Assembly: GCF_047795645.1 (NCBI RefSeq)
Contig: NZ_CP181045.1
Span: 682,001-746,000 of the forward strand
Source of the DNA: Salipaludibacillus sp047795645
GTDB taxonomy: Bacteria; Bacillota; Bacilli; Bacillales; Salisediminibacteriaceae
Reading direction: 5' to 3'
Length of the DNA stretch: 64,000 nucleotides
Positions 1-8,624 of this stretch are shown here, in pieces. Made by a program: the position numbers and the translations under genes. Positions within the stretch are counted from its first letter, which is position 1. Every line of letters begins with the position of its first letter. Below the pieces are notes generated by a model, which was given only the letters and a program-made list of their open reading frames with translations, was not told where the DNA came from and ran no database searches.

Positions 1-656
1 TTACGGCATTCTGGGTATTTGTTTAAATCATAATTTGGAATCGGAAACAGTTTCCCCCAATCAACACCGAGTGTTTCTAATGCTTTTGCGAATGCATTTT
101 GATGAGCATTATCTCGTACGATCAAGAAACCGATTGTTTCCCTTAACGTTTTATTGTTGCTCATCTCGTAAATTCTTGACTTCTGAAGAACCCCAGTCGA
201 TTCTAGTACAACATTATTAAGTAGGTTTGCAACGAGATTTCCGTGGTCATATACCCATGAACCGTTCCATGGATTGCCGCCCGCATCAACCGGTAGGGAA
301 GATTTAGCACCCATAATATAATGATGGGGGTTTGCGCCAGATTGTATGACATCATCTAATGGAGCAGCATCAGATGCCTGATTTCCTGCCATATCTCCGC
401 CGGATTCGTTTAAAAGTTGGTTAATTGTCGTTTGAACTAGTTCCACGTGACTAAGTTCTTCAAGAAATACCCCTCTTATTAAGTCACGGTATTGTTTCGC
501 TTTCCCCCTGAAATTGGCACTTTGGAATGAGAATTGCATCAGAGTTCTCATTTCACCGAATTGACCCCCAAGTGCTTCTTGGAGAACTTTCGCTGCATGA
601 GGATCTGGTTTATCAGGCACAATCAAATTAATTAAATCTTCTTTATAAAAATACAT
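1..656 (-). CDS. Manganese catalase, partial (C-terminus beyond window)
   Basis: Non-haem dimanganese catalase that dismutates hydrogen peroxide; cytosolic or spore-coat associated in Bacillus. The reading frame is open from ATG at 656 (AGGTGG ribosome site just upstream) to the window edge, 218 codons. The expected dimanganese ligand motifs are visible in order: GGQFGEMRT (first Glu), LEELSHVEL (Glu and His), NNVVLEST (Glu) and RDNAHQNAF (His). It is truncated only by the window boundary; there is no internal stop. The region to its right begins the + strand accessory array, so the catalase is probably the last gene of the neighbouring left-hand region. Confidence 0.9.
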   Translation of the reverse strand, partial: MYFYKEDLINLIVPDKPDPHAAKVLQEALGGQFGEMRTLMQFSFQSANFRGKAKQYRDLIRGVFLEELSHVELVQTTINQLLNESGGDMAGNQASDAAPLDDVIQSGANPHHYIMGAKSSLPVDAGGNPWNGSWVYDHGNLVANLLNNVVLESTGVLQKSRIYEMSNNKTLRETIGFLIVRDNAHQNAFAKALETLGVDWGKLFPIPNYDLNKYPECR

Positions 657-797
657 AGTAACATCCACCTTCCAAATGAATTCCATTATATTTTGCCGAA
701 ATGATATGATTAATATTCCATGAAGATATTGGGAAAAATTGAGTTCAAGGAATCAATCAGGATAATTACTTCTACATATGTTGTTGTGATGTAAATG

Positions 798-998
798 AGA
801 TCATGTGAAGTACAAAGAAGGATAGGTTAGCAGATATTATTACTGCTTGCCTATCCTTTTTATGACTTTAAATAAATCATGGTAAAGGTTATATTTTTGG
901 TGATTTTGTAAAATGATTGTTGAATTTATGTTAAAATTATACAAAAGACAAAAGGGTTTGTGAAATGATCGACTTCAGCTAACGGAGAAAGAGTTTAA
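798..998. repeat. Long intergenic repeat (copy 1) with hairpin and CTAACGG end
   Basis: This block resembles 14085-14340 and in part 22556-22680. All share a stretch around TACAAAGAAGGAT..GTTAGCAGATAT, then an AT-rich piece with GTAAAATATGTTAAAATTA-like bases, and end at CTAACGGAGAA or a variant just before a gene. It fills most of the 404-bp gap between the catalase and the first small membrane gene. The TATGTTAAAAT stretch could supply a -10 element, but this is inference. Confidence 0.6.
820..861 (+). terminator. Rho-independent terminator-like hairpin
   Basis: A 14-bp stem (GGATAGG..AGCAG paired with CTGCTT..CCTATCC, one mismatch and one wobble) has a 9-nt loop and is followed directly by TTTTT. 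It is part of the long repeat; the copy at about 14110-14150 keeps the position but pairs less well. Confidence 0.65.
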
Positions 999-1060
999 TA
1001 ATTAATGATAATAATTATCAAATTTTGAGTTTTGCTAAATAATAGGGGAGTGGTTCATCA

Positions 1061-1471
1061 TTGACGGAGCTTGTACGAAATAATGAAGAGATTTACATTA
1101 TCATTTATTGTTTTATAATATTGTGGGTTAATGTTAGCTTCATAAAGGATTTTAAAAATATTAAAAGTGGACTGGGTGAAATTTCGGCTGAAAGTGAATT
1201 AGAAATAAATCCAAATACAATATCATTGATGTTTTTTGTTTTAATGTTTAATTTTTTTCGTAGATGGTTGATTTATATACTTGCAGTGTTAATTACTGAA
1301 AACCTATTTGTAATTATTATTTCGGTTGTTTTATTTATAATAGGTTTATACGATAGTATGTTTAATTATAGTCTAGTAAAGGTAAGAAAATCTTTAAAAA
1401 TTGGATTCTACTTGGCGATTATAGACACAATCTATATTTCTATTTTTGTTATCTACCTTTTTGTATTCTAA
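1061..1471 (+). CDS. Small multi-pass membrane protein, unknown function
   Basis: 136-residue hydrophobic protein with about four membrane segments (roughly residues 11-29, 53-75, 79-101 and 112-135). It starts at TTG 1061, with AGGGGAG about ten bases upstream; no ATG fits better. No conserved catalytic motif is visible and I do not recognise the family. It is a single-gene unit of the + strand array: a CTAACGG repeat end lies just upstream (about 979) and another repeat copy just downstream (1485-1553). Confidence 0.7.
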   Translation: MTELVRNNEEIYIIIYCFIILWVNVSFIKDFKNIKSGLGEISAESELEINPNTISLMFFVLMFNFFRRWLIYILAVLITENLFVIIISVVLFIIGLYDSMFNYSLVKVRKSLKIGFYLAIIDTIYISIFVIYLFVF

Positions 1472-1484
1472 GCTTTGCTCATTC

Positions 1485-1553
1485 AACTAAGAGTTTAACG
1501 TTAGTGAAAAACCAAAGCGTCTGTTATTTCGCTAACTTGGAGGTTTATAGAAC
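1485..1553. repeat. Array repeat (CTAACG family)
   Basis: Reads CTAAGAG..ACGTTAGTG, then AGCGTCTGTTATTTCGCTAAC and TTGGAGG. It matches the copies at 11891-11960 and 16600-16666 in order and spacing. It lies between two unrelated single-gene units. Confidence 0.65.
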
Positions 1554-1601
1554 AAGTAGGTAACAAAATTTTAAAAGTAAAATTAGAATAAGCGGGATGA
1601 A

Positions 1602-2036
1602 ATGAAAAATTTAATTTTCATTTTTATATGTGGTTTTTTCTTAATAGGTTGCTCGAATGAGGAATCAAGTTGGAAAGAGAGTCCTACACTTATTAGAGAA
1701 GTGGTAGTTACAGATGATGGACAAACAGATGATTTTGTCTTCCGGGTTGGAGACAATGGGAAAATTGGCTTTGGAGAGTACGGCCCTTTCGTAGAAGGTG
1801 AATCGCAGAAATATATGTGGCATTTTTGGGGGGGAACAAGAAATACTAACACAACCATTTAAGGTTATTGGAATAAGTAAAGAAACAGACGAAAATATAA
1901 CTCTCTTCAACCCAACAATGGTGCAGATCATCACGTTCCTTCCTCGATAATGCTGCCAAATGCAGGAATATGGAAGTTAGAGGGATATTTTGGTGAAGTA
2001 TTATTTGGGAGTCTTATTGTGAATGTAGAAAAATAA
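1602..2036 (+). pseudogene. DUF4871-like lipoprotein, two frameshifts
   Basis: The intact first part (1602-1830) has a signal peptide with lipobox LIGC followed by NEESSWKESPTL. The frame is lost at a run of seven G (1828-1834), continues in a second frame as EQEILTQPFKVIGISKETD, and is lost again near 1915. The third frame then reads GADHHVPSSIMLPNAGIW..LEGYFGEVLFGSLIVNVEK and stops at 2036. The three pieces join into one colinear protein of about 145 residues; the ADHH..LPNAGIW..GY.GE..FGS pattern is the one I associate with DUF4871 lipoproteins of Bacillus. The G7 run could be a sequencing error or a slippage site, but the second shift is independent. Confidence 0.65.
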
Positions 2037-2040
2037 GGAA

Positions 2041-2075
2041 ATTTCCTTATTGCGCTAACGGGTCAGTGTTTCTCG
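2041..2075. repeat. Array repeat fragment
   Basis: TGCGCTAACGGGTCAGTG follows the pseudogene stop directly and matches the 3' core (GCGCTAACGGGG) of the array repeat. The rest of 2037-2191 holds no gene. Confidence 0.5.
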
Positions 2076-2191
2076 AAGATAAGCATTTTCGGCCTGTTCA
2101 GCTAAGTGCCATAGAGCACGTATTGGGTTTACTTGGAAATTTCCGTTGTAATCATTGAAGGTGATCATTAAATATAGGGGGATTGCTTATT

Positions 2192-2521
2192 ATGAAGCTA
2201 TCAAAATGTAGTAGATGTAACCATCAATTTAAGTGGAAAACTATTTTTAATTCTTTATGGTCTCATAATTGGAACAAGACATTTATAAATTGCAGTAAAT
2301 GTGGAACAAAGCACAATCTAGCTCCACGATCAAGATTTATTCCAATGCTCCTCCTTACAACAATTTTCTTATTTGCTATTGTTATAAATAATTTATTTGT
2401 AAATGATTCCTTTCCATTTCTGCTATTTTTTCTAATTTTTATAAATGTATATATTCTTATTACATTAGTCCTTCCATATTTAGTTAATTATGAAAAAATA
2501 AATACAAATTATTTAAATTGA
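2192..2521 (+). CDS. Zinc-ribbon membrane protein, CXXC-20-CXXC type
   Basis: 109 residues. The N-terminus carries two CxxC knuckles about 20 residues apart (CSRCNHQFKWK and CSKCGTKH), the pattern of the TIGR04104-type family found in Bacillus. Two membrane segments follow. Start chosen at ATG 2192, with AGGGGG about ten bases upstream; a TTG at 2183 is too close to the ribosome site. Function unknown. It is a stand-alone unit. Confidence 0.7.
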   Translation: MKLSKCSRCNHQFKWKTIFNSLWSHNWNKTFINCSKCGTKHNLAPRSRFIPMLLLTTIFLFAIVINNLFVNDSFPFLLFFLIFINVYILITLVLPYLVNYEKINTNYLN

Positions 2522-2619
2522 CTGTGGTGTTGTGAATAAATACTTCCTTACTACGAGTGAAAGTAGTACAAATAGAAACTAGTATGTTATCCACTTGATT
2601 ATTTTAAGGAGATTTTCAA

Positions 2620-3147
2620 ATGATAGACCAGCAGTTTTTTCACACGTATGCAACTTTATTTCTTATTCTATATGTGATTTTTGATCTTATACGTAACAGA
2701 AAGAAGGAACGTTCATTACTCAAAAGGTTTGTATTCTACAGCTCCATTTATTACATGATTCATGTTATAAAATTTACGTTATTTCCAATTACGTTTATAC
2801 CATTTGCGGTTTCCGTTCAATTAGTTCCTTTTTACTTTATTAGTGATTCCTTAAGTAGTGGTTATATCGCAAGGGCTTACTTAGAAAATTTTATATTACT
2901 ATTGCCTTTAGGATTGTATTTACCTTTACTATTTCAACGTTTGCGGAACCTTAAATTAACAATTTTTGTAGTATTTCTCACAAGCACCTCGATAGAAACA
3001 ATCCAGTTAATTAAGGGGTTAACTATCGGATCACATAGAACTTTTAATGTAGATGACATGATATTAAATACGTCAGGAGCTATATTAGGTTATTTTATTT
3101 TTAAGATGATGGTTGTTATTTTAAACAAACTTGATGTTAAAATGTAG
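2620..3147 (+). CDS. VanZ-like family membrane protein
   Basis: 175 residues, five predicted membrane segments. The VanZ family signature is visible: a polar residue pattern in NFILLLPLGLYLPLL, then SIETIQL and FNVDDMILNTSGAILGY. VanZ confers low-level teicoplanin resistance in enterococci; most chromosomal homologues have no assigned role. AAGGAG precedes ATG 2620 at good spacing. Stand-alone unit. Confidence 0.85.
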   Translation: MIDQQFFHTYATLFLILYVIFDLIRNRKKERSLLKRFVFYSSIYYMIHVIKFTLFPITFIPFAVSVQLVPFYFISDSLSSGYIARAYLENFILLLPLGLYLPLLFQRLRNLKLTIFVVFLTSTSIETIQLIKGLTIGSHRTFNVDDMILNTSGAILGYFIFKMMVVILNKLDVKM

Positions 3148-3282
3148 GATTTTCTAAAAAAACTGGTAGCAATCCATTAAAGAAACCGTAGTTTTTGATA
3201 TTACGATAACTAAACATCTTTAGTTTAACAATTGAAATACAACACTTAATAAAATGGAATAATGCGAATGGGGGTGTATTAA

Positions 3283-3555
3283 ATGATGCTTCTAGCACCT
3301 TTTTTGACTGCTTTTATACTAGGAATTATTATTTTGATGCTTACCTACTGGTTTAGTAAAAAGGGTTTTTCCTTATTTATAAGAATGTTACCTGGGATCA
3401 TAGCGATTATAGGTGCTGTTATCCTCTTTTATATTGGTTTCGTTGACATTAGAGGGTTTGAAGGAGGAACTTTAGGGTTGCTTGGCTTCTTAATAGCCAT
3501 TTTTTCTATTATAGCTTTTGTAATAGGTAAGAATGATAAAACTGTTACATGGTAA
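3283..3555 (+). CDS. YesK-like small membrane protein
   Basis: 90 residues, three hydrophobic segments, with GLLGFLIAIFSIIAFVIG at the C-terminal side. It resembles the YesK family of short Bacillus membrane proteins. Start ATG 3283 (a second ATG follows at 3286) after GGGGGTG. The downstream lipoprotein begins about a dozen bases after the stop, so the two may be co-transcribed. Confidence 0.6.
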   Translation: MMLLAPFLTAFILGIIILMLTYWFSKKGFSLFIRMLPGIIAIIGAVILFYIGFVDIRGFEGGTLGLLGFLIAIFSIIAFVIGKNDKTVTW

Positions 3556-3567
3556 GAAGAAATTAGT

Positions 3568-4140
3568 TTGGACAGTACATATAAGGGGGTACAATTTATC
3601 AAATTAGTTAAAGTGTTTTGTTATCTTGTTGTAGTAGTTACATTATTAGTAGGCTGTTTTCATGATCAAACATTTGAACAGTTTTTTCACGAAGAGATGG
3701 AAAGTCATGGGGACAGAGATGAACGTCCGTATTCGCTCGTATATCATGAAATTAATGTTGTTCATGAAAATGATGCTGTGGCAATTTTTGAAGAAACGAA
3801 TCAAAACGGAGAACAAATTTTTATAGCATACTTCGAAAAGGATAATGGTAGCTGGGAGTGGAGACAAACAAGAGGAGCTGAATGGGGGCTTCCAGTAAAT
3901 TGGTCACACATGGAAGAATCTCCACATATATATTCAGGTGCTACCTTAGATGAAACAATAAAGGAAATATATGCTGGTGACGAACAGGCTGATATTATTG
4001 AGCTTCAAGATGAAAAGAGATTCTGGTTCGCCATTAGTAGTCAAGAAGAGGTAGATGTAAAATTTGTAATGAATGATGGTACAGAAAAATATATAGAAAG
4101 AATTGACTATGAATATATTGAATCCGATTATGATTCCTAG
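3568..4140 (+). CDS. Putative lipoprotein, unknown function
   Basis: 190 codons if read from TTG 3568. A hydrophobic stretch ends in LLVGC, a good lipobox with Cys at about residue 30, followed by an acidic soluble domain rich in Glu and Trp. The best ribosome site (AAGGGGGT, about 3582-3589) lies inside the reading frame, so the true start may be further in, near FIKLVK, where no ATG, GTG or TTG is ideally placed. The start is therefore uncertain and an original ATG may have been lost. No family recognised. Confidence 0.55.
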   Translation: MDSTYKGVQFIKLVKVFCYLVVVVTLLVGCFHDQTFEQFFHEEMESHGDRDERPYSLVYHEINVVHENDAVAIFEETNQNGEQIFIAYFEKDNGSWEWRQTRGAEWGLPVNWSHMEESPHIYSGATLDETIKEIYAGDEQADIIELQDEKRFWFAISSQEEVDVKFVMNDGTEKYIERIDYEYIESDYDS

Positions 4141-4232
4141 TTTATGCAATATAAAAGATAGACCTATTTTTTCAAAAATGTCAAATTTAACTTTGAAACA
4201 ATTTAATTTAATATTCTGCAAATTATTTAATT

Positions 4233-4415
4233 GGTAGTGAGCCTACAAGGGTGGAAGATGATTTAAAGATCATCTTATATGACATAGCAGAGAAAAAAGA
4301 TGTTACTTACGATCAAATTCAACCTAACCCTTGGAGGGTCATGCCTGACCATGTTCATATGTTGATCGTATTTGATTCTAGACTTCACATAAAGTCATTA
4401 AAGTGCTTCAAATAA
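4233..4415 (+). pseudogene. IS200/IS605 TnpA remnant
   Basis: A 60-codon open stretch without start reads GSEPTRVEDDLKIILYDIAEKKDVTYDQIQ.. and then VMPDHVHMLIVFD. The HVH pair in PDHVHMLI is the metal-binding HUH motif of Y1 transposases, and the residues before it match the usual helix leading into it. The C-terminal half with the catalytic Tyr is missing. It is unlike the intact TnpA at 47037-47435, so it comes from a different element. Confidence 0.65.
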
Positions 4416-4543
4416 ATGAACAAGGTTTGGAACGAATTCGCTTTTCTTTTACTGTCTCCATTAAGCTATAAATCAGCGCACTCGATCTTGCTCTTTTACT
4501 CGTGGCACTAAAAGCCAATTTTTCCTATTATGTTCTTAAACGA

Positions 4544-4619
4544 GTTATATGCTGAATTCATTTTTTACTATTTAAATAACTACTAATTCAAAGAATAACT
4601 TTTTAATTCAGCACATAAC
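4544..4619. repeat. 76-bp inverted-repeat element (MITE-like)
   Basis: The first 15 bases (GTTATATGCTGAATT) and the last 15 (AATTCAGCACATAAC) are inverted repeats with one G-T wobble, flanking 46 bp of AT-rich DNA. The size and terminal repeats suit a miniature element or a long hairpin. Nothing else is supported between 4416 and 4861. Confidence 0.45.
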
Positions 4620-4861
4620 AAAACCATATCATAATGCAATCAATTCTGTAACGTACCGTAGAGCGAGTCAGATGTTTTACATTTCTACCAGATAACAGAT
4701 AATCACTGCTTTGAATTTCATTCGCGTGTATATATTTAAAAAGACACTTTGTTGTGTCGACCACAAAGGAACAATACGTTCTTTCCTGCCTTTACTGGTT
4801 AATCTACTTCAATTGTGTAATGGAGACGAGATACAATTCGTGCTATGCTACCTTGTTTCGT

Positions 4862-5371
4862 TTATTGGTTTATTTTTTCGAATAAGCGAATAGCCTCACT
4901 GTAATTTTGGGCTGGAACAGCTATCGTTGTCCCTTGCGCTATTCCTAATTGAGTATTTTCATTTAGAATAATGATAAAACGATCAAATACATCATCCGAT
5001 AACCATACATTACCAAACATCTCCAGCATGAGTTTGCCTTCTTCTACAGATGTATATGATAGGGTAGCCATATTTACGAAGGAGGGACTTTCAAAACTTA
5101 AATCAAACATTTCATATGATTCTGTAAGACTGTACTTATCGATTTGAATACTTCCTGAGAAAGTACTTTTACCTAATACTGGATTCTTGTATACTCCGTC
5201 AATATAGACACTAATCTCTTCTCCATTATTTGTTTCATCAGGTAAAAATTCAAATGCTGTAACATTACTTGAAATATTTATAGGTACTCCATAAAACATT
5301 AAAAATATACCAACTGAGCTAACTGCCGTAATTAACACTAATATAGTTACCTTTATTTTCTTGCTTTTCAC
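4862..5371 (-). CDS. Membrane-anchored extracytoplasmic protein, unknown
   Basis: 169 residues: a basic start, one membrane segment (about residues 8-28), then an extracellular domain without recognisable motifs. ATG 5371 follows a GGGG-type ribosome site. The gene starts 23 bp after the stop of the upstream secreted-protein pseudogene on the same strand, so they probably formed one transcript. Family not recognised. Confidence 0.6.
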   Translation of the reverse strand: MKSKKIKVTILVLITAVSSVGIFLMFYGVPINISSNVTAFEFLPDETNNGEEISVYIDGVYKNPVLGKSTFSGSIQIDKYSLTESYEMFDLSFESPSFVNMATLSYTSVEEGKLMLEMFGNVWLSDDVFDRFIIILNENTQLGIAQGTTIAVPAQNYSEAIRLFEKINQ

Positions 5372-5393
5372 CTAAGTTCCCCCTCAAAATAGT

Positions 5394-6374
5394 TTATCTA
5401 ATATGTGCTGGGAACTGAGGACTTACTGGATTAATATTTGATATTGTTTTGGTTTCTATCCCAGTAAGAGCAATTTTATCCACAACCGATCTTTTAGGTG
5501 CAGATACATCCAAATATGCATTTATAGCTCTTGTCGTACTATTATAACCAGTAGGAATGTAAACCTTATCTCTGCTACCTTGAATTACATTCGCTTTAGC
5601 TTTTCCTCCAGAATAGGTGAATGTAGGATATTGCCATCCTATTGAGGTTTCAACTTTTGTAGAAATATAAGATAACTTTTGATAGTTATCCGATTGCCCT
5701 TGTTTTTTCACATAACTAAAAACAGCTGTTGTTAATTGTGCCCAAGTATAAGAAATCTCAGCATCAGTAATCGTGGTCTCTTTACTAATACCTGAAACAA
5801 AACTCTTTGCAACATCATATACACTTAATGCTGAACTAGCACCTGGTATTGCCCCGGCAGCACTCGTTGCCCCTGACTTAAACGCATTCATTGACCCTGC
5901 CTTCCAGTTATATGTTGACCTCAAATACTTAAACCCACTTGACTTTAAATTAGAATTTTTACTATTGGGTGATGCTCTTAATTTCTGTACTTCGAACTTA
6001 CCTTTACTATTTTCTACTTTAGTTCTAGTACTAGTTCAAGTAACATTGTCTTGTTTAGGTACAGCAACCATGGTTGTAAACCCAGGTTCATTCATTAAGT
6101 GAACCTCACTAATTCCAAATTGCTCCATGACTTCTTCAGAACTAAGAAATTCAACGCCTAACAATTCTAACTTGTTATCGATCTCTTTGAATGCAGTTGC
6201 TATTTCCCTGTCACTTAACTCTTCATTCAATAACAATTTTATTTTTTCATCGTGTAATTTATCAATCTTTTCTTCTATCATATCATTAGTAGTTTCTTCC
6301 GCATAAGTAGTGTTGGCTATACTCATTGAAATTAATAAGGCAAATAAAATCATTATAAACTTTAACTTTTTCAT
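5394..6374 (-). pseudogene. Secreted protein with one in-frame TGA
   Basis: From ATG 6374 the frame encodes a Sec signal peptide ending near YAEET and a short helical region, to residue 112. There it meets TGA at 6036-6038 and continues without frame change to 5394. The second part reads TSTRTKVENSKGKFEVQKL.. and then STYNWKAGSMNAFKSG..AGAIPGASSALSVYDVAKSFV. Total about 326 residues. Related Bacillus secreted proteins have NV(T/E)W at this position, so TGG to TGA is the likely change. AGGCGG precedes the start, with a possible TTGAGA/TATTTT promoter further up. The gap 6375-6686 is AT-rich and holds no other gene. Confidence 0.65.
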
Positions 6375-6724
6375 CTTAATCCGCCTATTTTGTTTTGAAT
6401 TTCACTGCCTTAAAATATCTAACTACAACAAAATCTCAATTTGTTTACCTTAATTTAATGTTATATTTGTTAACTCCTCCTTAAAGAGCGTATTTGATAT
6501 ATTAATAGATAGAATATACCTCTTTTATCCATTAATGTAAATAGAATTATAAAAATATAATTTTCTTGATATTTATATTAAATTCATTAATATGAATTTA
6601 ATTAAATTTTATACGATTTGTATTATTAGCACCTTGAAAACACTATTATCTTCATATAATGAGTTCGTTTTCATCTCTATTTTTAATTAATATTGTTTTC
6701 TTTGTCGTAATTTATCATATTCAG

Positions 6725-7114
6725 CTACTTCACTATTAAGCTTAGGTTCATTCGTTGAAAAGTAAGCGTCAAATGATCCTCACCTTCTAATGAGATGGGG
6801 ATCATTTGACGCTTGCCATCTAAGAGCCATCTCAACTGTCGATAACTGATGGTCATGGGAGACGTGTCGTCTTTTTCTGGCCAAGCAAAACGTCCTTCCT
6901 CCAACCTTCGGTAATGTAACCAGAAACCGATGTGTTCCCATTGAAGAATTTTCAACTTATCACGTTTTCGATTACAAAAAACAAAAAGCGAAGGAGAGAA
7001 AGGATCGAGGTCGAATCCTTCTTGAACAATCGCCGCCAATCCATCAATGGATTTACGTAGATCTGTTATTCCCTTAGCGAGATAGACACGTTCGACTTTT
7101 TGATCATTGATCAT
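6725..7114 (-). CDS. tnpB: IS66 TnpB accessory protein
   Basis: 129 residues with the TnpB (IS66 Orf2) signature: VYLAKGITDLRKSIDGLAAI, LFVFCNRKRDKLKILQWE, GFWLHYRRLEEGRFAWP and QLRWLLDG. After LLDG the normal C-terminus is replaced by codons read through the terminal inverted repeat, and the stop at 6725 lies outside the element in old NUDIX sequence. Its ATG overlaps the end of tnpA by 4 bp (translational coupling). Its exact role is unknown; it is required with TnpA and TnpC in IS66 transposition. Confidence 0.85.
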   Translation of the reverse strand: MINDQKVERVYLAKGITDLRKSIDGLAAIVQEGFDLDPFSPSLFVFCNRKRDKLKILQWEHIGFWLHYRRLEEGRFAWPEKDDTSPMTISYRQLRWLLDGKRQMIPISLEGEDHLTLTFQRMNLSLIVK

Positions 7115-7525
7115 GAGGTTTTCAACACCTTGATGACATCGCGCAAAATCGCTTCCTCAAAATGACCAGAAACGTCCACCTTCACCCCGTGAACATCTAT
7201 TGTGATGCCGTTTGCTTGAATTTCATCTCTATTTCCTTCGGGTACTGAAACGGGTAACCACCTCGAAGAGGATGATGTGACTTCAGAAGCTTCTCTTTTA
7301 AATTTTTTTAGCCAGTATTTGACTTGGTGTTCGGTGATACCTTCTTGTGTTTGAACCCATTTCCTAACACTCAACCGACTTGCTTTAAATATTGCTATTC
7401 TCTCTTCCCATAGTCGCCTGTTTTCTAATCCATCCATACTCGCGACACTCCTTTGAAATTAAATACTAAGGAAATTATGGCAGAGATTCTGTTTGTTTAG
7501 AAGGTGTAAATGATTTGACGCTTAC
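6762..7525 (-). mobile_element. IS66-family derivative lacking tnpC (764 bp)
   Basis: Terminal inverted repeats of about 23 bp lie at 6762-6784 and 7503-7525; both read GTAAGCGTCAAAT inward and end in CACC, with a few mismatches between. The flanking octamers are GTTGAAAA (6754-6761) and GTTTAAAA (7526-7533), 7 of 8 identical; an 8-bp duplication is the IS66 rule. Only tnpA and tnpB are inside; the DDE transposase gene tnpC is missing. It is inserted in a NUDIX gene. Confidence 0.8.
7111..7437 (-). CDS. tnpA: IS66 TnpA accessory protein
   Basis: 108 residues. The N-terminal helix-turn-helix-like region (WEERIAIFKASRLSVRKWVQ..HQVKYWLKKF) is typical of IS66 Orf1. First gene of the pair, ATG 7437, stop overlapping the tnpB start. 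Without tnpC the element cannot move alone but could be moved by a complete IS66 relative. Confidence 0.85.
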   Translation of the reverse strand: MDGLENRRLWEERIAIFKASRLSVRKWVQTQEGITEHQVKYWLKKFKREASEVTSSSSRWLPVSVPEGNRDEIQANGITIDVHGVKVDVSGHFEEAILRDVIKVLKTS

Positions 7526-7809
7526 GTTTAAAAGTTTGATTTTATTGCAACTGCACGTTTAATACTTTCTTTTAGATAAATAGGTGCTTTTGGGTGATTT
7601 ATTATTTCCTCTGAAGTAAGCCATAATACACGTTCGACTTCATCAGGGCTTTTAGGAAACGGCTCTCCAGAAATAGCAAAGAAAAACAATATCAACGACA
7701 TTTTCACCCTTATCAGTTACAAAAGATGTACTGGATGGGTTAGACTTGGTTAGACAAATCAGTTAAGGTCATATAAACTTGGTTCAAATAAAAGCTGAGG
7801 AGAATAAAC

Positions 7810-8094
7810 ATGACCAAAAGAATTAGAAGAAGCTTTTCGCAAGAGTTCAAGGAACAAATTGTGAAACTACATGGAGCAGGAAAACCCCGAGCGGAAATTA
7901 TTAAAGAATATGAGTTGACACCATCTGCCTTTGATAAGTGGGTTCGCCAACACCAGGACAGTGGATCGTTTGAAGAAAAAGATAATCGCTCCCCTGAAGA
8001 TCAAGAGCTCCTCGAACTTCGTAAGAGGAACAAGCAACTAGAGATGGAAAATGATATTTTAAAGCAAGCCGCGCTGATCATGGGACGAAAGTAG
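7810..8094 (+). CDS. IS3-family OrfA (helix-turn-helix)
   Basis: 94 residues: RRSFSQEFKEQIVKL and the HTH stretch ending SAFDKWVRQHQDSGSF, then a leucine-zipper coiled coil (LLELRKRNKQLEMENDILKQAA). This is the DNA-binding partner of the OrfAB transposase. ATG 7810 follows GAGGAG at good spacing. Confidence 0.9.
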   Translation: MTKRIRRSFSQEFKEQIVKLHGAGKPRAEIIKEYELTPSAFDKWVRQHQDSGSFEEKDNRSPEDQELLELRKRNKQLEMENDILKQAALIMGRK

Positions 8095-8096
8095 AT

Positions 8097-8624
8097 GTGA
8101 TTCGAAACAACCGTCACAAATACTCGGTATCAGCAATGTGCGCCGTCCTACAACTAGCTCGAAGTACGTATTATTATGAAGCGAAAATACGTGATAATCA
8201 AGACGAAGAATTAACAAAGTTAATCGTTAAAATCTTTAAAAGTAACAAGTATCTATACGGTCAGAGAAAGATCAAGAAAGAACTTGCAAAACTTAACTGG
8301 ACGGTTTCTCGACGTAGAATTGGCCGTATCATGACAGAACAAGGTCTTGTTTCAAAGTATACCGTTGCCCAATATAAGCCTAAAAAAACGACGTGTAATG
8401 AGTCAGAAATCGGTAATGTATTAAACCGTGAGTTTGATCAGGATCAGGAGCTCAAAGTGGTTGTGAGTGATTTAACATACGTTCGAGTGCAGCAAAAATG
8501 GCATTATATTTGCGTATTGGTAGATTTATATAATCGTGAAATTATCGGCTATAGCGCAGGTCCTCATAAAAGTGCTGAGCTGGTTCAACGAGCCTTTGCA
8601 CCGTTGGTCACATATGAAAGGTAG
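8097..8624 (+). pseudogene. IS3-family OrfB transposase, C-terminus lost
   Basis: 175 residues remain of about 280. Present are the HTH_21-type region (YGQRKIKKELAKLNW.VSRRRIGRIM) and the first part of the rve domain with catalytic Asp in VVSDLTYVRV..WHYICVLVDLYNREIIGYS. The second Asp (HSDxG or HTDxG block) and the Glu are missing because the frame ends LVTYER at 8624. The product cannot catalyse transposition. Confidence 0.85.

Larger units (their letters stand above)
6687..7735 (-). pseudogene. NUDIX hydrolase C-terminal part, split by IS66 derivative
   Basis: On the minus strand, 7735-7534 reads SSTSFVTDKGENVVDIVF, shifts frame near 7685, and continues FAISGEPFPKSPDEVERVLWL..AVAIKSN up to the IS end. 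If the element at 6762-7525 and one target copy are removed, the frame runs on as FSTNEPKLNSEVAEYDKLRQRKQY and stops at 6687. This is a typical NUDIX C-terminal half. The half with the NUDIX box is absent, cut off at the IS3 boundary near 7740. So the gene was hit by two insertions and carries one frameshift. Confidence 0.7.

Noticed and set aside
4711..4893. 60-codon frame on + before the minus-strand membrane gene
   Set aside because: No ribosome site, no signal or motif, and it overlaps the 3' end of the gene at 4862-5371.
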